From: Megaustenia siamemsis
Lineage: Eukaryota > Mollusca > Gastropoda > Stylommatophora > Ariophantidae
Reading direction: 5' to 3'
DNA length: 64,000 bases
Assembly: GCA_032433765.1 (NCBI GenBank)
Contig: JAVIAB010000025.1
Span: forward strand, 32,838,115-32,902,114
The notes under the pieces: model-generated
Seen by the model: the letters and a program-made list of their open reading frames with translations, nothing else
Databases searched by the model: none
Told to the model about the DNA's origin: nothing
Part shown: in pieces, positions 32,035-43,307 of the stretch
Numbering within the stretch: the first letter of the stretch is position 1
Layout of the letters: each line of letters opens with the position of its first letter
Made by a program: the position numbers and the translations under genes

Positions 32035-33330
32035 CAGTTGTCAGTGATCTAGTCTACTGTAGACAAGAGGTTGGGTTTAATCCCTCAACTAAAGTCAGGA
32101 AATCACAGTAAAACAGTAGCCAGTGAACTTGTCTACTGTAGACAAGGGGTTCGGTACATCCCCTCAACTAAAGTCAGGAGATCACAGTAAAACAGTAGTC
32201 AGTGAACTAGTCTACTGTAGACAAGGGGTTTGGTACATCCCCTCAACTAAAGTCAGGAAATCACAGTAAAACAGTAGTCAGTGAACTAGTCTACTGTAGA
32301 CAAGGGGTTTGGTACATCCCCTCAACTAAAGTCAGGAGATCACAGTAAAACAGTAGTCAGTGAACTAGTCTACTGTAGACAAGGGGTTTGGTACATCCCC
32401 TCAACTAAAGTCAGGAGATCACAGTAAAACAGTAGTCAGTGAACTAGTCTACTGTAGACAAGGGGTTTGGTACATTCCCTCAACTAAAGTCAGGAAATCA
32501 CAGTAAAACAGTAGTCAGTGAACTTGTCTACTGTAGACAAGGGGTTTGGTACATTCCCTCAACTAAAGTCAGGGAATCACAGTAAAACAGTAGTCAGTGA
32601 ACTAGTCTACTGTAGACAAGGGGTTTGGTACATTCCCTCAACTAAAGTCAGGAAATCACAGTAAAACAGTAGTCAGTGAACTAGTCTACTGTAAACAAGG
32701 GGTTTGGTACATTCCCTCAACTAAAGTCAGGAAATCACAGTAAAACAGTAGTCAGTGAACTTATCTACTGCAGACAAGGGGTTTGGTACATTCCCTCAAC
32801 TAAAGTCAGGGAATCACAGTAAAACAGTAGTCAGTGAACTAGTCTACTGTAGACAAGGGGTTTGGTACATTCCCTCAACTAAAGTCAGGAAATCACAGTA
32901 AAACAGTAGTCAGTGAACTAGTCTACTGTAGACAAGGGGTTTGGTACATTCCCTCAACTAAAGTCAGGAAATCACAGTAAAACAGTAGTCAGTGAACTAG
33001 TCTACTGTAGACAAGGGGTTTGGTACATTCCCTCAACTAAAGTCAGGAAATCACAGTAAAACAGTAGTCAGTGAACTAGTCTACTGTAGACAAGGGGTTT
33101 GGTACATTCCCTCAACTAAAGTCAGGAAATCACAGTAAAACAGTAGTCAGTGAACTAGTCTACTGTAGACAAGGGGTTTGGTATATTCCCTCAACTAAAG
33201 TCAGGAAATCACAGTAAAACAGTAGTCAGTGAACTAGTCTACTGTAGACAAGGGGTTTGGTATATTCCCTCAACTAAAGTCAGGAAATCACAGTAAAACA
33301 GTAGTCAGTGAACTTATCTACTGCAGACAA
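32035..33330. repeat. 79-bp minisatellite, about 16 copies, from a SINE head
   Basis: The unit includes AGTAGTCAGTGAACTAGTCT, ACTGTAGACAAGGGGTTTGG and TACATTCCCTCAACTAAAG. The first, least homogenised unit reads TCTACTGTAGACAAGAGGTT then GGGTTTAATCC. That closely follows the tRNA-like head of the diverged SINE-1 copy at 60195-60240 (CTACTATGGACAAGAGGTCA then GGTTTAATCC). Confidence 0.95.
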
Positions 33331-33704
33331 TAGGTTTTGTCTCATTCTTGTAACTAAACACGGGCTTTAGGTGAACCCAAGCTTAAATCGGTCCGCCTTC
33401 CTTATTCCTTAATTCTAGGGGTGTTTGGGGCACTACTAACAGATTTCATCAACATTCTTCATGACTCTCTATCTTTAGTCATTCTCCAGGATTCTGCAAG
33501 ATCAAGACCTGTCCATTTTTTAATGTTGTTTTCCCATTCCTTTCTCTACCTACCTCTTCTTTTTCCTCACTGTAAATTGGTCTTCACTAGAGCAGATGAT
33601 TGAGATACCTGGCCAATCCATTTTATTTTGCATTTCTTCACAATAGTCAAAATATCACCATATACTCCAACCGTTTGTTGGTTCCTTTAGCAAATGTCTT
33701 TAAT
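33331..33704. other. No host gene; possible LINE scrap on minus strand
   Basis: Pyrimidine-rich sequence similar in style to minus-strand LINE tails, but not matched to a family here. Confidence 0.35.
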
Positions 33705-34075
33705 TGTGATCATCATCATCAAGTACCATGCCTGCTGGCATAGGTGATCATGTCTCCCCACAACTTTCGATCTCGACATTTATCATTTCTGTTGTTGACC
33801 TTCTGCCAAGCCATTCTCTTAAGCCGTCTGGTATCTTTTCTCTTTGCTTACCTCTATCTCTTCGTCCCTCCAGCTATATTCCAGCTGTTCCCTTCTCATT
33901 AATGGCCAAAAAATTATTATTGTTTCTTTCTAATATTGGAAATTAGCTGTCTTTTTGCTTTGACCTCTTTCAGAACATTTTCATTACTCTTCTTAGCTGT
34001 CCATGGTATTCTCAACATTCTTTTGTATAACCACATTTCTGTAAAACCACATATTTGGTTATGGAAGGCCCCGGT
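33705..34075 (-). mobile_element. LINE-B 3' end
   Basis: Minus-strand copy starting at the ATCATCATCAAGTACC end, matching 3790, 42209 and 57978. Confidence 0.78.
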
Positions 34076-34390
34076 ATCACTGCAAATGAATTAAAATCCA
34101 TAATTGCTCAACCGCCCGTGCCAGCGGAATCATCCGAATTAATATCTCATCTCCCAAACAAAGAAAGGTAACTGTAGTCCCCATCGTAGCAGTCTCAGCA
34201 CACGCCAAAAGACATAAGGTGAAACCGCGCAGAAAGTGAACACAGTCAACTGTTCCCTGTCATACGATATCATCACTCATCGTAAACAATTGGAATATCA
34301 AAACATGATCAAAACAGATGAGACACACAGCTCACGGTGTGCACAGAGCACTTAACTCAGTAGCTCCTGCAACAAGCCAGACTTGGAATA
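34076..34390 (-). repeat. Dispersed repeat R, reverse copy
   Basis: Reverse complement of the repeat at 58735-59140, including the segment CTCAGTAGCTCC.GCAACAAG and the preceding GACTACAGC-like region. Confidence 0.55.
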
Positions 34391-34785
34391 TGAGGAAACC
34401 AACAAGGAACACTTTTCATGCATAGCCTTCAATTGTTCTTGCCGCCTATCCACCATATACCGTAAGTTCACGTCCTTTGAAAATGATGATGGTTGTATTT
34501 TTTTTTTAATGTTTAGCACTTGATGATGTTGGGCCATCGTTGTTGACTCCAATTCCAAACATATAGACACACAGTCGTCAGATTATCCCTGTCGCACATC
34601 AAACAACAAACCGTAAGATTAGCATACGGCCGGTCTAGGGATGTAGGATGAGCCATTACGATGACGTAGCCAAAAAAAACTACATAATTGTGATACAGTC
34701 CAAGTAAGAGAAGCTTGAACCAGAGATGTTTTCTGGGAAAGAAAGACAACCTGACATAGTGATGACTGTAAAACCACAAAAATAT
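34391..34785. other. No gene seen
   Basis: Unassigned; may be an extension of repeat R or of a SINE-1/3 relative (CGTACGG... reversed tRNA-like scraps). Confidence 0.3.
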
Positions 34786-35070
34786 CTATCTATCTATCTA
34801 TTGACCTTTCGAGCTGTAGCTGGCCCATAGGGCATAGACCCAGATACTCTTTCTCTTATCTAAATTTTTATTCTAGCAGTTTACAATCCTTGTAAAGATC
34901 TTTTATCAAATCTTGCCATTTGTCTCTGTTCTGTACAAGCAGCTCTATATCTCATTGAGGGAGCCGATTCCTGCTGCTCTTGCCTCTCTCATCATTGTTC
35001 TTCTCAGTGTCTCTTTGGGTCTTCCTCTTTTCTTCTTACCTGTTGTTTCCCACATGAGGGCTTTGAACAC
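34786..35070 (-). mobile_element. LINE-A 3' end
   Basis: TCTA repeats, GACCTTTCGAGCTGTAGC, then the minus-strand tail GKKKRGRPKETLRRTMMREA. Truncated at about 35062. Confidence 0.8.
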
Positions 35071-35705
35071 TATGCTTTCACCAGCAAAAATATGCTGATG
35101 GTAAAATATGGTCTTTAAACACCATGTGACACCTACTTTATTTATATATGCAATTCTTTGTGGAAGACCATTTTTTTTACATTGAGAAAAATCAACTATT
35201 GTCTGCAATATTCTGTTATATATACCAGAGGTGTCAAAGTGTGACAAGATTCTTTCTTTTTTTTTCACAACCAAAGTTAGTCTGTAACATTTACTGTCTT
35301 CAAGTAGGTGCATACAGTTCAAATAGTTCACATACTGAAATGAATCTATAACAAAAATTATACCATAATATAATTATGCCAATGTATAACAAAATTTATA
35401 CATTCCCACACTGATGTCATTCTATCACAATGATATTTCACTTACTGATTTCAATGTATAAAAAAATTGATACATTCCCACATTGATGTCATTCTATCAC
35501 AATGATATTTCATTTACTGATTTCAATGTATAAAAAAATGTACACCTTAACTTACTGAAGTCAATCTATTAAAAATAAAAAAAGCAGCAACAAAAAGGCC
35601 GACTTCATGTAACGAAGTTAATTTATTAAAATAACAAGCCTTAGACCACCACATAAATAAGGTTAATGCACCTCAGATGCCTAAAACTTATTAATCCTCA
35701 TTCTC
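35071..35705. other. AT-rich gap with a two-copy 72-bp duplication
   Basis: 35390-35540 holds two copies of TACATTCCCACAYTGATGTC ... GATTTCAATGTATAAAA. No gene. Confidence 0.5.
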
Positions 35706-36346
35706 TCAACTCTTTTTATACAGAAGCTTTTTATCGACGCAACAGAAGAGATTTCAGAGACAAAATTGTTCATGGTTTTAAGAATTTATCTACATATTGA
35801 TATTCATCTAACATATAACATATTATACATGAAATTTTAGATAATTGAACAAGGAATTAGATTTCACCTATAGCAAGATGAAAAAAGACATATACAAATA
35901 ATATAGGGAACTGGTTGGTATTGAGGCAAGACGCCGGCCTCGAGACAGAGAGGTTGTGGGTTCAAATCCTGGCTGCACCAGTTGGAATTTTATTTTTGAT
36001 TTCTCTGTGCGGCAACCACCCCTGGTCTCAACAGTGAGGCCCGGCTGGAAACGTCAATTACTCATCGACGGAAAAAATATGAGTACCTCCGAAGACAGAG
36101 TTATCTGCCTGTGCGGCAAGGGACCCCTGTGCACATGGCTGCCAGGGAAAAATGGATTAACATGCAAAATTCAGTTCCTAGCCTCTAGGGACTTCGTCAG
36201 AGGTAAAAGCTGGCGAACATATAAAAAAATAATATATGGTTCGATGACAATCACACTAACCAAATTGAGAGTGGCGCACTAAGCTGCGAAACATACACGG
36301 CCGAAATCGGCATGGCACACAGTGCGGCAAAACGTATCGAAAGAGT
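35706..36346. mobile_element. TTAA MITE-like element carrying a SINE-2
   Basis: Homologous end to end with 13726-14038. The left end is ACTCTTTTTATACAGAAGC; the right end in reverse complement is TTAACTCTTTCGATACG. The SINE at 35907-36224 interrupts it. Confidence 0.55.
35907..36224 (+). mobile_element. SINE-2 copy, full length
   Basis: Head GGAACTGGTTGGTATTGAGG, box B GGTTCAAATCC, body with CAACCACCCCTGGTCTCA and GCGGCAAGGGACCCCTGTG, 3' end AAAAGCTGGCGAA. It is flanked by AAATAATATA on both sides. The empty site is visible in the related copy at about 13915. Confidence 0.85.
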
Positions 36347-36845
36347 TAACAAATGTATCACCACAGTGCAGTACTGGTAAGTAATTGGCAATAGCCATTT
36401 CTGTCAATCAAACACAAAAGGCTCACAGGTTAACAATATAGTTGGTAACGAAGTTCAAGGCACATTAAGGCATGTCATTTACAGACTACAGTCTGATAAG
36501 ATATGCATAGGGAACCAAAAGAGTTCAGGTTTGGTAAAACAAGAGTAACAAAGACTGAAGACAACAAAGTATAATACTGTATTCATATGGACATTAGAAA
36601 TATCAACATTAAATATTTTTCTGAATAATAAATAAATATGTCTTTAATAAATATGAGCAAATCTGATTGCATGTTTTAAAGTCTACTGCGTAAGAGAGAA
36701 CATGACAGCTCAACAGATGTCCTGGACCAAGCTGGAAAAATAATGGGTGCCTGACCTTTGGTCAAGAAAGACAGCATCTGAGGACAAGTACTCGTCACAC
36801 TTGTCAAAAAATGTGCTCAAGGTAAGTGGTGGCTCTACATTACAT
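36347..36845. other. No gene seen
   Basis: Unassigned. Confidence 0.35.
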
Positions 36846-36849
36846 TCCA

Positions 36850-37905
36850 AAATGATAGGTGTGGAGGCCAACACTATGCCCTCCAATGATAAATGGAGGC
36901 TTACACTATGCTCTCAAATGATAAGTGGAGGTATGCACTATGCCCTCTAATGATAAGTAGAGGTATGCACTATGCCCTCAAATGATAAGTGGAGGTATGC
37001 ACTATGCTCTCCAATGATAAGTGGAGGTATGCACTATGCTCTCCAATGATAAGTGGAGGTATGCACTATGCCCTCTAATGATAAATGGAGGTATGCACTA
37101 TGCTCTCTAATGATAAGTGGAGGTATGCACTATGCCCTCTAATGATAAATGGAGGTATGCACTATGCTCTCAAATGATAAGTGGAGGTATGCACTATGCT
37201 CTCAAATGATAAATGGAGGTATGCACTATGCTCACAAATGATAAGTGAAGGTATGCACTATGCTCTCAAATGATAAGTGGAGGTATGCACTATGCTCTCA
37301 AATGATAAGTGGAGGTATGCACTATGCTCTCAAATGATAAGTGGAGGTATGCACTATGCTCTCTAATGATAAGTGTAGATATTCTAAGATATGCACTATG
37401 CTCTCTAATGATAAGTGGAGGTATGCACTATGCTCTCTAATGATAAGTGGAGGTATGCACTATGCTCTCAAATGATAAGTGGAGGTATGCACTATGCTCT
37501 CTAATGATAAATGGAGGTATGCACTATGCTCTCTAATGATAAATGGAGGTATGCACTATGCTCTCTAATGATAAATGGAGGTATGCACTATGCTCTCCAA
37601 TGATAAGTGGAGGTATGCACTATGCTCTCCAATGATAAGTGGAGGTATGCACTATGCTCTCCAATGATAAATGGAGGTATGCACTATGCTCTCTAATGAT
37701 AAATGGAGGTATGCACTATGCTCTCCAATGATAAGTGGAGGTATGCACTATGCTCTCCAATGATAAGTGGAGGTATGCACTATGCTCTCCAATGATAAGT
37801 GGAGGTATGCACTATGCTCTCAATGATAAGTGGAGGTATGCACTATGCTCTCTAATGATAAGTGTAGATATTCTAAGATATGCACTATGCTCTCCAATGA
37901 TAAGT
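36850..37905. repeat. 32-bp minisatellite, about 33 copies
   Basis: The unit is ATGATAAGTGGAGGTATGCA + CTATGCTCTCCA, with CA/TA/AA variants at its end. An irregular unit with GTGTAGATATTCTAAGATAT occurs twice, at 37370 and 37860, so a large block was duplicated. Confidence 0.97.
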
Positions 37906-38020
37906 GGAGGTCTACACTATACGTTCCAGTGATAAGTGGAGACCCTACATTATGATTCCCAGTGGTAAGTGAATGAGACCCTACATTAAGATTCCCAGTG
38001 ATAAGGGACCTTACCCTTAC
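37906..38020. repeat. Transitional units between two arrays
   Basis: Three or four irregular units (GATAAGTGGAGACCCTACAT, GATTCCCAGTGGTAAGTG) have features of both neighbouring arrays. Confidence 0.8.
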
Positions 38021-38975
38021 ACTATACTCATGACAAGTGGACCCTACACTATACTCATGACAAGTGGACCCTACACTATACTCATGACAAGTGGACCCTA
38101 CACTATACTTATGACAAGTGGACCCTACACTATACTCATGACAAGTGGACCCTACACTATACTCATGACAAGTGGACCCTACAATATACTTATGACAAGT
38201 GAACCCTGCACTATACTCATGACAAGTGGACCCTACCCTATACTCATGACAAGTGGACCCTACACTATACTCATGACAAGTGGACCCTACACTATACTCA
38301 TGACAAGTGGACCCTACACTATACTTATGACAAGTGAACCCTGCACTATACTCATGACAAGTGGACCCTACCCTATACTCATGACAAGTGGACCCTACAC
38401 TATACTCATGACAAGTGGACCCTACACTATACTCATGACAAGTGGACCCTACACTATACTCATGACAAGTGGACCCTACACTATACTTATGACAAGTGGA
38501 CCCTACACTATACTCATGACAAGTGGACCCTATACTATACTCATGACAAGTGGACCCTACACTATACTCATGACAAGTGGACCCTACACTATACTCATGA
38601 CAAGTGGACCCTACACTATACTCATGACAAGTGGACCCTACACTATACTCATGACAAGTGGACCCTACACTATACTCATGACAAGTGGACCCTACACTAT
38701 ACTCATGACAAGTGGATCCTACACTATACTCATGACAAGTGGACCCTACACTATACTCATGACAAGTGGACCCTACACTATACTCATGACAAGTGGACCC
38801 TACACTATACTCATGACAAGTGGACCCTACACTATACTCATGACAAGTGGACCCTACACTATACTCATGACAAGTGGATCCTACACTATACTCATGACAA
38901 GTGGACCCTACACTATACTCATGACAAGTGGACCCTACACTATACTCATGACAAGTGGACCCTACACTATACTCA
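38021..38975. repeat. 27-bp minisatellite, about 35 copies
   Basis: The unit is ACTCATGACAAGTGGACCCT + ACACTAT. Being 9 codons long it gives a 351- and a 400-codon false frame on the two strands. Confidence 0.97.
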
Positions 38976-39265
38976 TCAATATCTTTACCTCCATCTTCTC
39001 TTTTAGAACAGATAATCACCATTTATAAAACTACTAGATAAAAGACATGAAATTCAGAAGTTCATGAAAATTAACAATGTAATAACTCAATAAATTTAAC
39101 AAGAATATATACATCAAATAAGACCAAAGAAAGAAAGTAAAAAATAGCCCCGACTTGAAACCAAATTCTCTGAGAACCGATTTCTCTGAGGAACAATTTG
39201 CACCGACTCTCTTAAAGTAAACATTGTTACTCAGACTTATTTAAGTCACAACTTCCTTTTACAAA
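38976..39265. other. No gene seen
   Basis: Unassigned AT-rich sequence. Confidence 0.35.
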
Positions 39266-39269
39266 AGTC

Positions 39270-39592
39270 CGCTTAGTTTGGTTTGGTTTGGTTTAGTTTA
39301 GTTTGGTTTGGTGTGGTTTGGTTTAGTTTAGTTTAGTTTGATTTGGTTTAGTTTAATTTAGTTTGGTTTAGCTTAGTTTAGCTTAACATAGTTTGGTTTA
39401 GTTTAGTTTGACTTTAATTTAGCTTGGTTTAGTTTAAATTGATTTAGTTTAGTTTAGTTTGGTTTAATTTTATTTAGTTTAGTTTAGTTTGATTTAGTTT
39501 AATTTAGTTTGGTTTAGTTTAGATAGGTTTGGTTTAGTTTAATTAAGTTTGGTTTAGTTTAGTTTGGTTTGGTTTATTTTAATTTAAGAGGA
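39270..39592. repeat. TTTAG/TTTGG pentamer array
   Basis: About 320 bp of 5-bp units TTTAG, TTTGG and TTTAA in irregular order. Confidence 0.93.
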
Positions 39593-39689
39593 GGGACATA
39601 TGTCCCTCAGTGTGTGGAGACTGGTGACTCCAGTTCTATGTTGATTTGTTCCTCATCAGTGTTTCCCCATGTAGCGCTCCTTTTCCGGC

Positions 39690-40250
39690 ATTCCCCATTT
39701 TTTACTTAATGCTTGTGCAATCTGAACATCGTTGTAGACTCATGATCATTGACTAAGTCATCAAGTACACCCTGCCTCCCTGAGAGCATTAAAAATGTCA
39801 GCCCATCCCGTTACATGCCTGCCATCTATGGCAGTTGTTCCAGCCAGGCTGTCCGCTCGTTTGTTCCCTCTCACGTCAGAGTGTGAAAAAAAAACAGTAA
39901 AGGTTACCTTCGCGCTTTGCTAGATGTATGAGGAATATGGTGTTGGCGACCATATTTTTCTATGACCACTGCACATTTTTTAGTCATAAGGTTCATATCA
40001 CAGGGACAGCGGAATGTCCAGGGATGAAAAAGAGGCTGGTCTCAATCAGACCTGACACCAACCACAGCCTTCATGCCCAGCCTCCTTTGACTTTTCTGAA
40101 CATACTCATTGAGTCACTCCGAAAGCACACTTGAGTAAAAGATTGTGTTTCTAGCCAGACCATTGCTTTGGTTACTGCCATGATCTCCATGGTCAAACGA
40201 AAGTCAAGTCAGCTGTAGCCCTCATCATTTCTTAATTTTAAAAAACTTAT
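39690..40250 (-). mobile_element. LINE-F RNase H fragment with diverged SINE
   Basis: Minus-strand scraps HSDVRGNKRADSLAGTTA (RNase H end, at 39800-39887) and MEIMAVTKAMVWL (at about 40190-40150) bracket a diverged SINE-1 relative at about 39888-40130. Confidence 0.6.
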
Positions 40251-40257
40251 TAAGTAC

Positions 40258-41400
40258 AGTAAGTCTTCCACTCAAGACTGACATTCCTGACAATTAAAAA
40301 AACATCATGTTCAAGACCAACTTTCCTGACAATCCAAAAAGCATTATGTCTAAGATTTACATTCCTGACATTACAAAGAGCATCATGTCCAAGATCAACT
40401 TTCCTGACAATCCAAAAAGCATTATGTCTAAGATTTACATTCCTGACATTACAAAGAGCATTATGTCCAAGACCAACTTTCCTGACAATCCAAAAAGCAT
40501 TATGTCTAAGATTTACATTCCTGACATTACAAAGAGCATCATGTCCAAGACCAACTTTCCTGACATTACAAACAGCATCATGTCCAAGACCAACTTTCCT
40601 GACATTACAAAGAGCATCATGTCCAAGACCAACTTTCCTGACAATCCAAAAAGCATTATGTCTAAGATTTACATTCCTGACATTACAAAGAGCATCATGT
40701 CCAAGACCAACTTTCCTGACATTACAAAACAGCATCATGTCCAAGACCAACTTTCCTGACATTACAAAGAGCATCATGTCCAAGACCAACTTTCCTGGCA
40801 ATCCAAAAAGCATTATGTCTAAGATTTACATTCCTGACATTACAACGAGCATCATGTCCAAGATCAACTTTCCTGACAATTCAAAAAGCATTATGTCTAA
40901 GATTTACATTCCTGACATTACAAAGAGCATCATGTCCAAGACCAACTTTCCTGACAATCCAAAAAGCATTATGTCTAAGATTTACATTCCTGACATTACA
41001 AAGAGCATCATGTCCAAGACCAACTTTCCTGACATTACAAACAGCATCATGTCCAAGACCAACTTTCCTGACATTACAAAGAGCATCATGTCCAAGACCA
41101 ACTTTCCTGGCAATCCAAAAAGCATTATGTCTAAGATTTACATTCCTGGCAATTCAAAAAGCATTATGTCTAAGATTTACATTCCTGACATTACAACGAG
41201 CATCATGTCCAAGACCAACTTTCCTGACAATCCAAAAAGCATTATGTCTAAGATTTACATTCCTGACATTACAAAGAGCATCATGTCCAAGACCAACTTT
41301 CCTGACAATTCAAAAAGCATTATGTCTAAGATTTACATTCCTGACATTACAAAGAGCATTATGTCCAAGACCAACATTTCTGATGATCAAAAACGCCAAT
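40258..41400. repeat. 39-bp minisatellite with 78-bp dimer structure, about 29 monomers
   Basis: Monomer A contains CATCATGTCCAAGACCAACT and TTCCTGACAATCC. Monomer B contains CATTATGTCTAAGATTTACA and TTCCTGACATTAC. They mostly alternate A-B, with A-A-A runs at 40540-40640 and 41020-41110. Thirteen codons per monomer keep frames open on both strands; these are not genes. Confidence 0.96.
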
Positions 41401-41507
41401 TTATTACACTTATTTAACAGTATTCACACATTGTGCAACATTTTCTCTTTAACTTGATCTATACTATGACAAGTTGTAGTTGGAACAATATTCATCTAAC
41501 TACTCTC

Positions 41508-42070
41508 CAAGTAGGTGATAAACAACTACTCTCCAAGTAGATGATAAACAACTACTCTCCAAGTAGATGATAAACAACTACTCTCCAAGTAAATGATAAA
41601 CTACTCTCCAAGTAGATGATAAACAACTACTCTCAAAGTAGATGATAAACAACTACTCTCCAAGTAGAAGATAAACAACTACTCTCCAAGTAGATGATAA
41701 ACAACTACTCTCCAAGTAGATGATAAACAACTACTCTCCAAGTAGATGATAAACAACTACTCTCCAAGTAGATGATAAACAACTACTCTCAAAGTAGATG
41801 ATAAACTACTCTCCAAGCAGATGATAAACTACTCTCCAAGTAGATGATAAACTACTCTCCAAGTAGATGATAAACAACTACTCTTCAAGTAGATGATAAA
41901 CAACTACTCTCCAAGTAGATGATAAACTACTCTCCAAGTAGATGATAAACTACTCTCCAAGCAGATGATAAACTACTCTCCAAGTAGATGATAAACTACT
42001 CTCCAATTAGATGATAAACAACTACTCTCCAAGTAGATGATAAACTACTCTCCAAGTAGATGATAAACTA
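41508..42070. repeat. 26/23-bp minisatellite, about 22 copies
   Basis: The long unit is CAACTACTCTCCAAGTAGAT + GATAAA. The short unit lacks the first CAA. The two lengths are interspersed. Confidence 0.96.
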
Positions 42071-42208
42071 TTATTGAATCCACTTAACTGCCCACTTTTC
42101 CTCCCTTTATATTGCCGATAACGCACTTTTTACCTATGGGACGATACCTTGATCGCGGAAGTTGTTCTAGATCTGCAACCATGAATTTAACTGTCTAATT
42201 CACTCACT
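42071..42208. other. Gene-end flank with partial duplication
   Basis: CCACTTAACTGCCCACTTTT... to ...GATAACGCACTTTTTACC resembles 42563-42630, the 3' end of the hotdog gene. May be a partial duplication. Confidence 0.4.
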
Positions 42209-42558
42209 CATCATCATCATCATCAAGTACCGGGCCTGCTGGCGTAGGTGATCATGTCTCTCCACAACTTTCAATCATGACAGTTATTTATCATTTCTGT
42301 TTGTTGACCTTCTGCCAAGCCATTCTCTTAAGCTGTCTAGTATCTTTTCTCTTTGCTTCCCTCTATCTCTTCACCCTTCAATTTTCCCAGTTGTTACAAT
42401 ATATTCCAGCTGTTCTCTTCTCATTACACGACCAAAAAATGATGATTTTTTTTCTTCCTAATATTGGAAATTTGCTCTCTTTTTGCTTTGGCCTCTTTCA
42501 GAACGTTTTCATTACTCTTCTTAGCTGTCCATGATATTCTCAACATGAATCATAAATG
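42209..42558 (-). mobile_element. LINE-B 3' end, flanked by 12-bp duplication
   Basis: Starts with TCATCATCATCATCAAGTAC, 5' truncated at GATATTCTCAACAT. AATTCACTCACT occurs at 42197-42208 and 42559-42570. It lies just downstream of the hotdog gene's poly(A) signal. Confidence 0.85.
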
Positions 42559-42589
42559 AATTCACTCACTACCGACTTCTTTTCCTACT

Positions 42590-42595
42590 TTTATT
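42590..42595 (-). terminator. Candidate poly(A) signal of the hotdog gene
   Basis: Minus-strand AATAAA about 31 bases after the TAG stop. A very short 3' UTR is implied. Confidence 0.5.
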
Positions 42596-42625
42596 TAGCC
42601 GATACTGCACTTTTCACTTAAGGAA

Positions 42626-43240
42626 CTATTTCTCATTAGTTGATGGATATTTGAGCATAAAGGCGGGAAGTTCCAGTTCTGGTTCACACATTACTTCATA
42701 ATACTCTAAACACCCATACCACTTGATGGCGCCTTCTTTACTAATAAAGCAATGTAGCTTTAATGGGTCTTCGGCATCTTGAAAAGTCTCAACAGCGAGT
42801 GAATCTCCCCACACAGTCGGAGCAATTTGGACGACGGAGATCCTCATAACATAGTAATCTTGAAGCATGTTTGCCAAATTTAAATAGAAGTTCCGGTTAG
42901 CAGCAATGCTGATGTTGTCCAAGAAGTACCTGATGTAGGCTGGATGCCGTGTCCTTCCACTAGTGTCAGCATCTCTTAAAGTCACAACTACGTGATGAGA
43001 AAAAGTTTTCCCAATGGAATCTGGAGGCTGAATAGGTCGGTAGTTGTCTGGTATTTCTGGTAAAAGACGAAAGAATTTTTGCCTCCACCAATCAGGTATT
43101 TGCTCAGTGAGACCTGATTCACGGTGAACTAATGCGTTACATGATTTCATCATGATGGATGCTCGTTGGCGGCCACCAAATGTTGCACTGCTTCGAACTG
43201 TATACATTGTGTCCTTCATGCCAGTTAACCTCAGGGATAC
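42626..43240 (-). CDS. Double hotdog-fold protein, exon 4 (last)
   Basis: Encodes residues 109-312 of the spliced 312-residue product and ends TAG at 42626-42628. The acceptor is ATGTTTTCAG|GTATCC at 43241/43240. It holds the end of the first hotdog-like unit and a second one at about residues 185-290: VVVTLRDADTSGRTRHPAYI resembles the 4HBT-type pattern xDxDxxGxxxxxxYxxxF, followed by a long helix (RYFLDNISIAANRNFY) and strands with SVVQIAPTVWGDSLAVET. D198, D200 and H207 are candidate active-site positions. A thioesterase- or dehydratase-like reaction on an acyl thioester would fit the fold, but the substrate is unknown. I do not recognise a named orthologue. The frame and phases agree with three upstream exons. 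Confidence 0.8.
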   Translation of the reverse strand, partial: VSLRLTGMKDTMYTVRSSATFGGRQRASIMMKSCNALVHRESGLTEQIPDWWRQKFFRLLPEIPDNYRPIQPPDSIGKTFSHHVVVTLRDADTSGRTRHPAYIRYFLDNISIAANRNFYLNLANMLQDYYVMRISVVQIAPTVWGDSLAVETFQDAEDPLKLHCFISKEGAIKWYGCLEYYEVMCEPELELPAFMLKYPSTNEK

Positions 43241-43307
43241 CTGAAAACATGAAAAAGATTTCTTGAAAATATCTAAAACAAACACTTCAAATCACTTACA
43301 AGACAAT

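Noticed and set aside
37820..39028. 351- and 400-codon frames on opposite strands
   Set aside because: Same artefact from a 27-bp array; no domain, no start context, no splice structure.
39270..39592. Telomere-like TTTAG/TTTGG array
   Set aside because: The unit is an irregular pentamer and not TTAGGG or TTAGG; it is short and internal, so a simple-sequence array is the better reading.
40250..41417. Frames of 150-226 codons reading SKTNFPDITKSIM repeats
   Set aside because: 39-bp array translation, not a protein gene.
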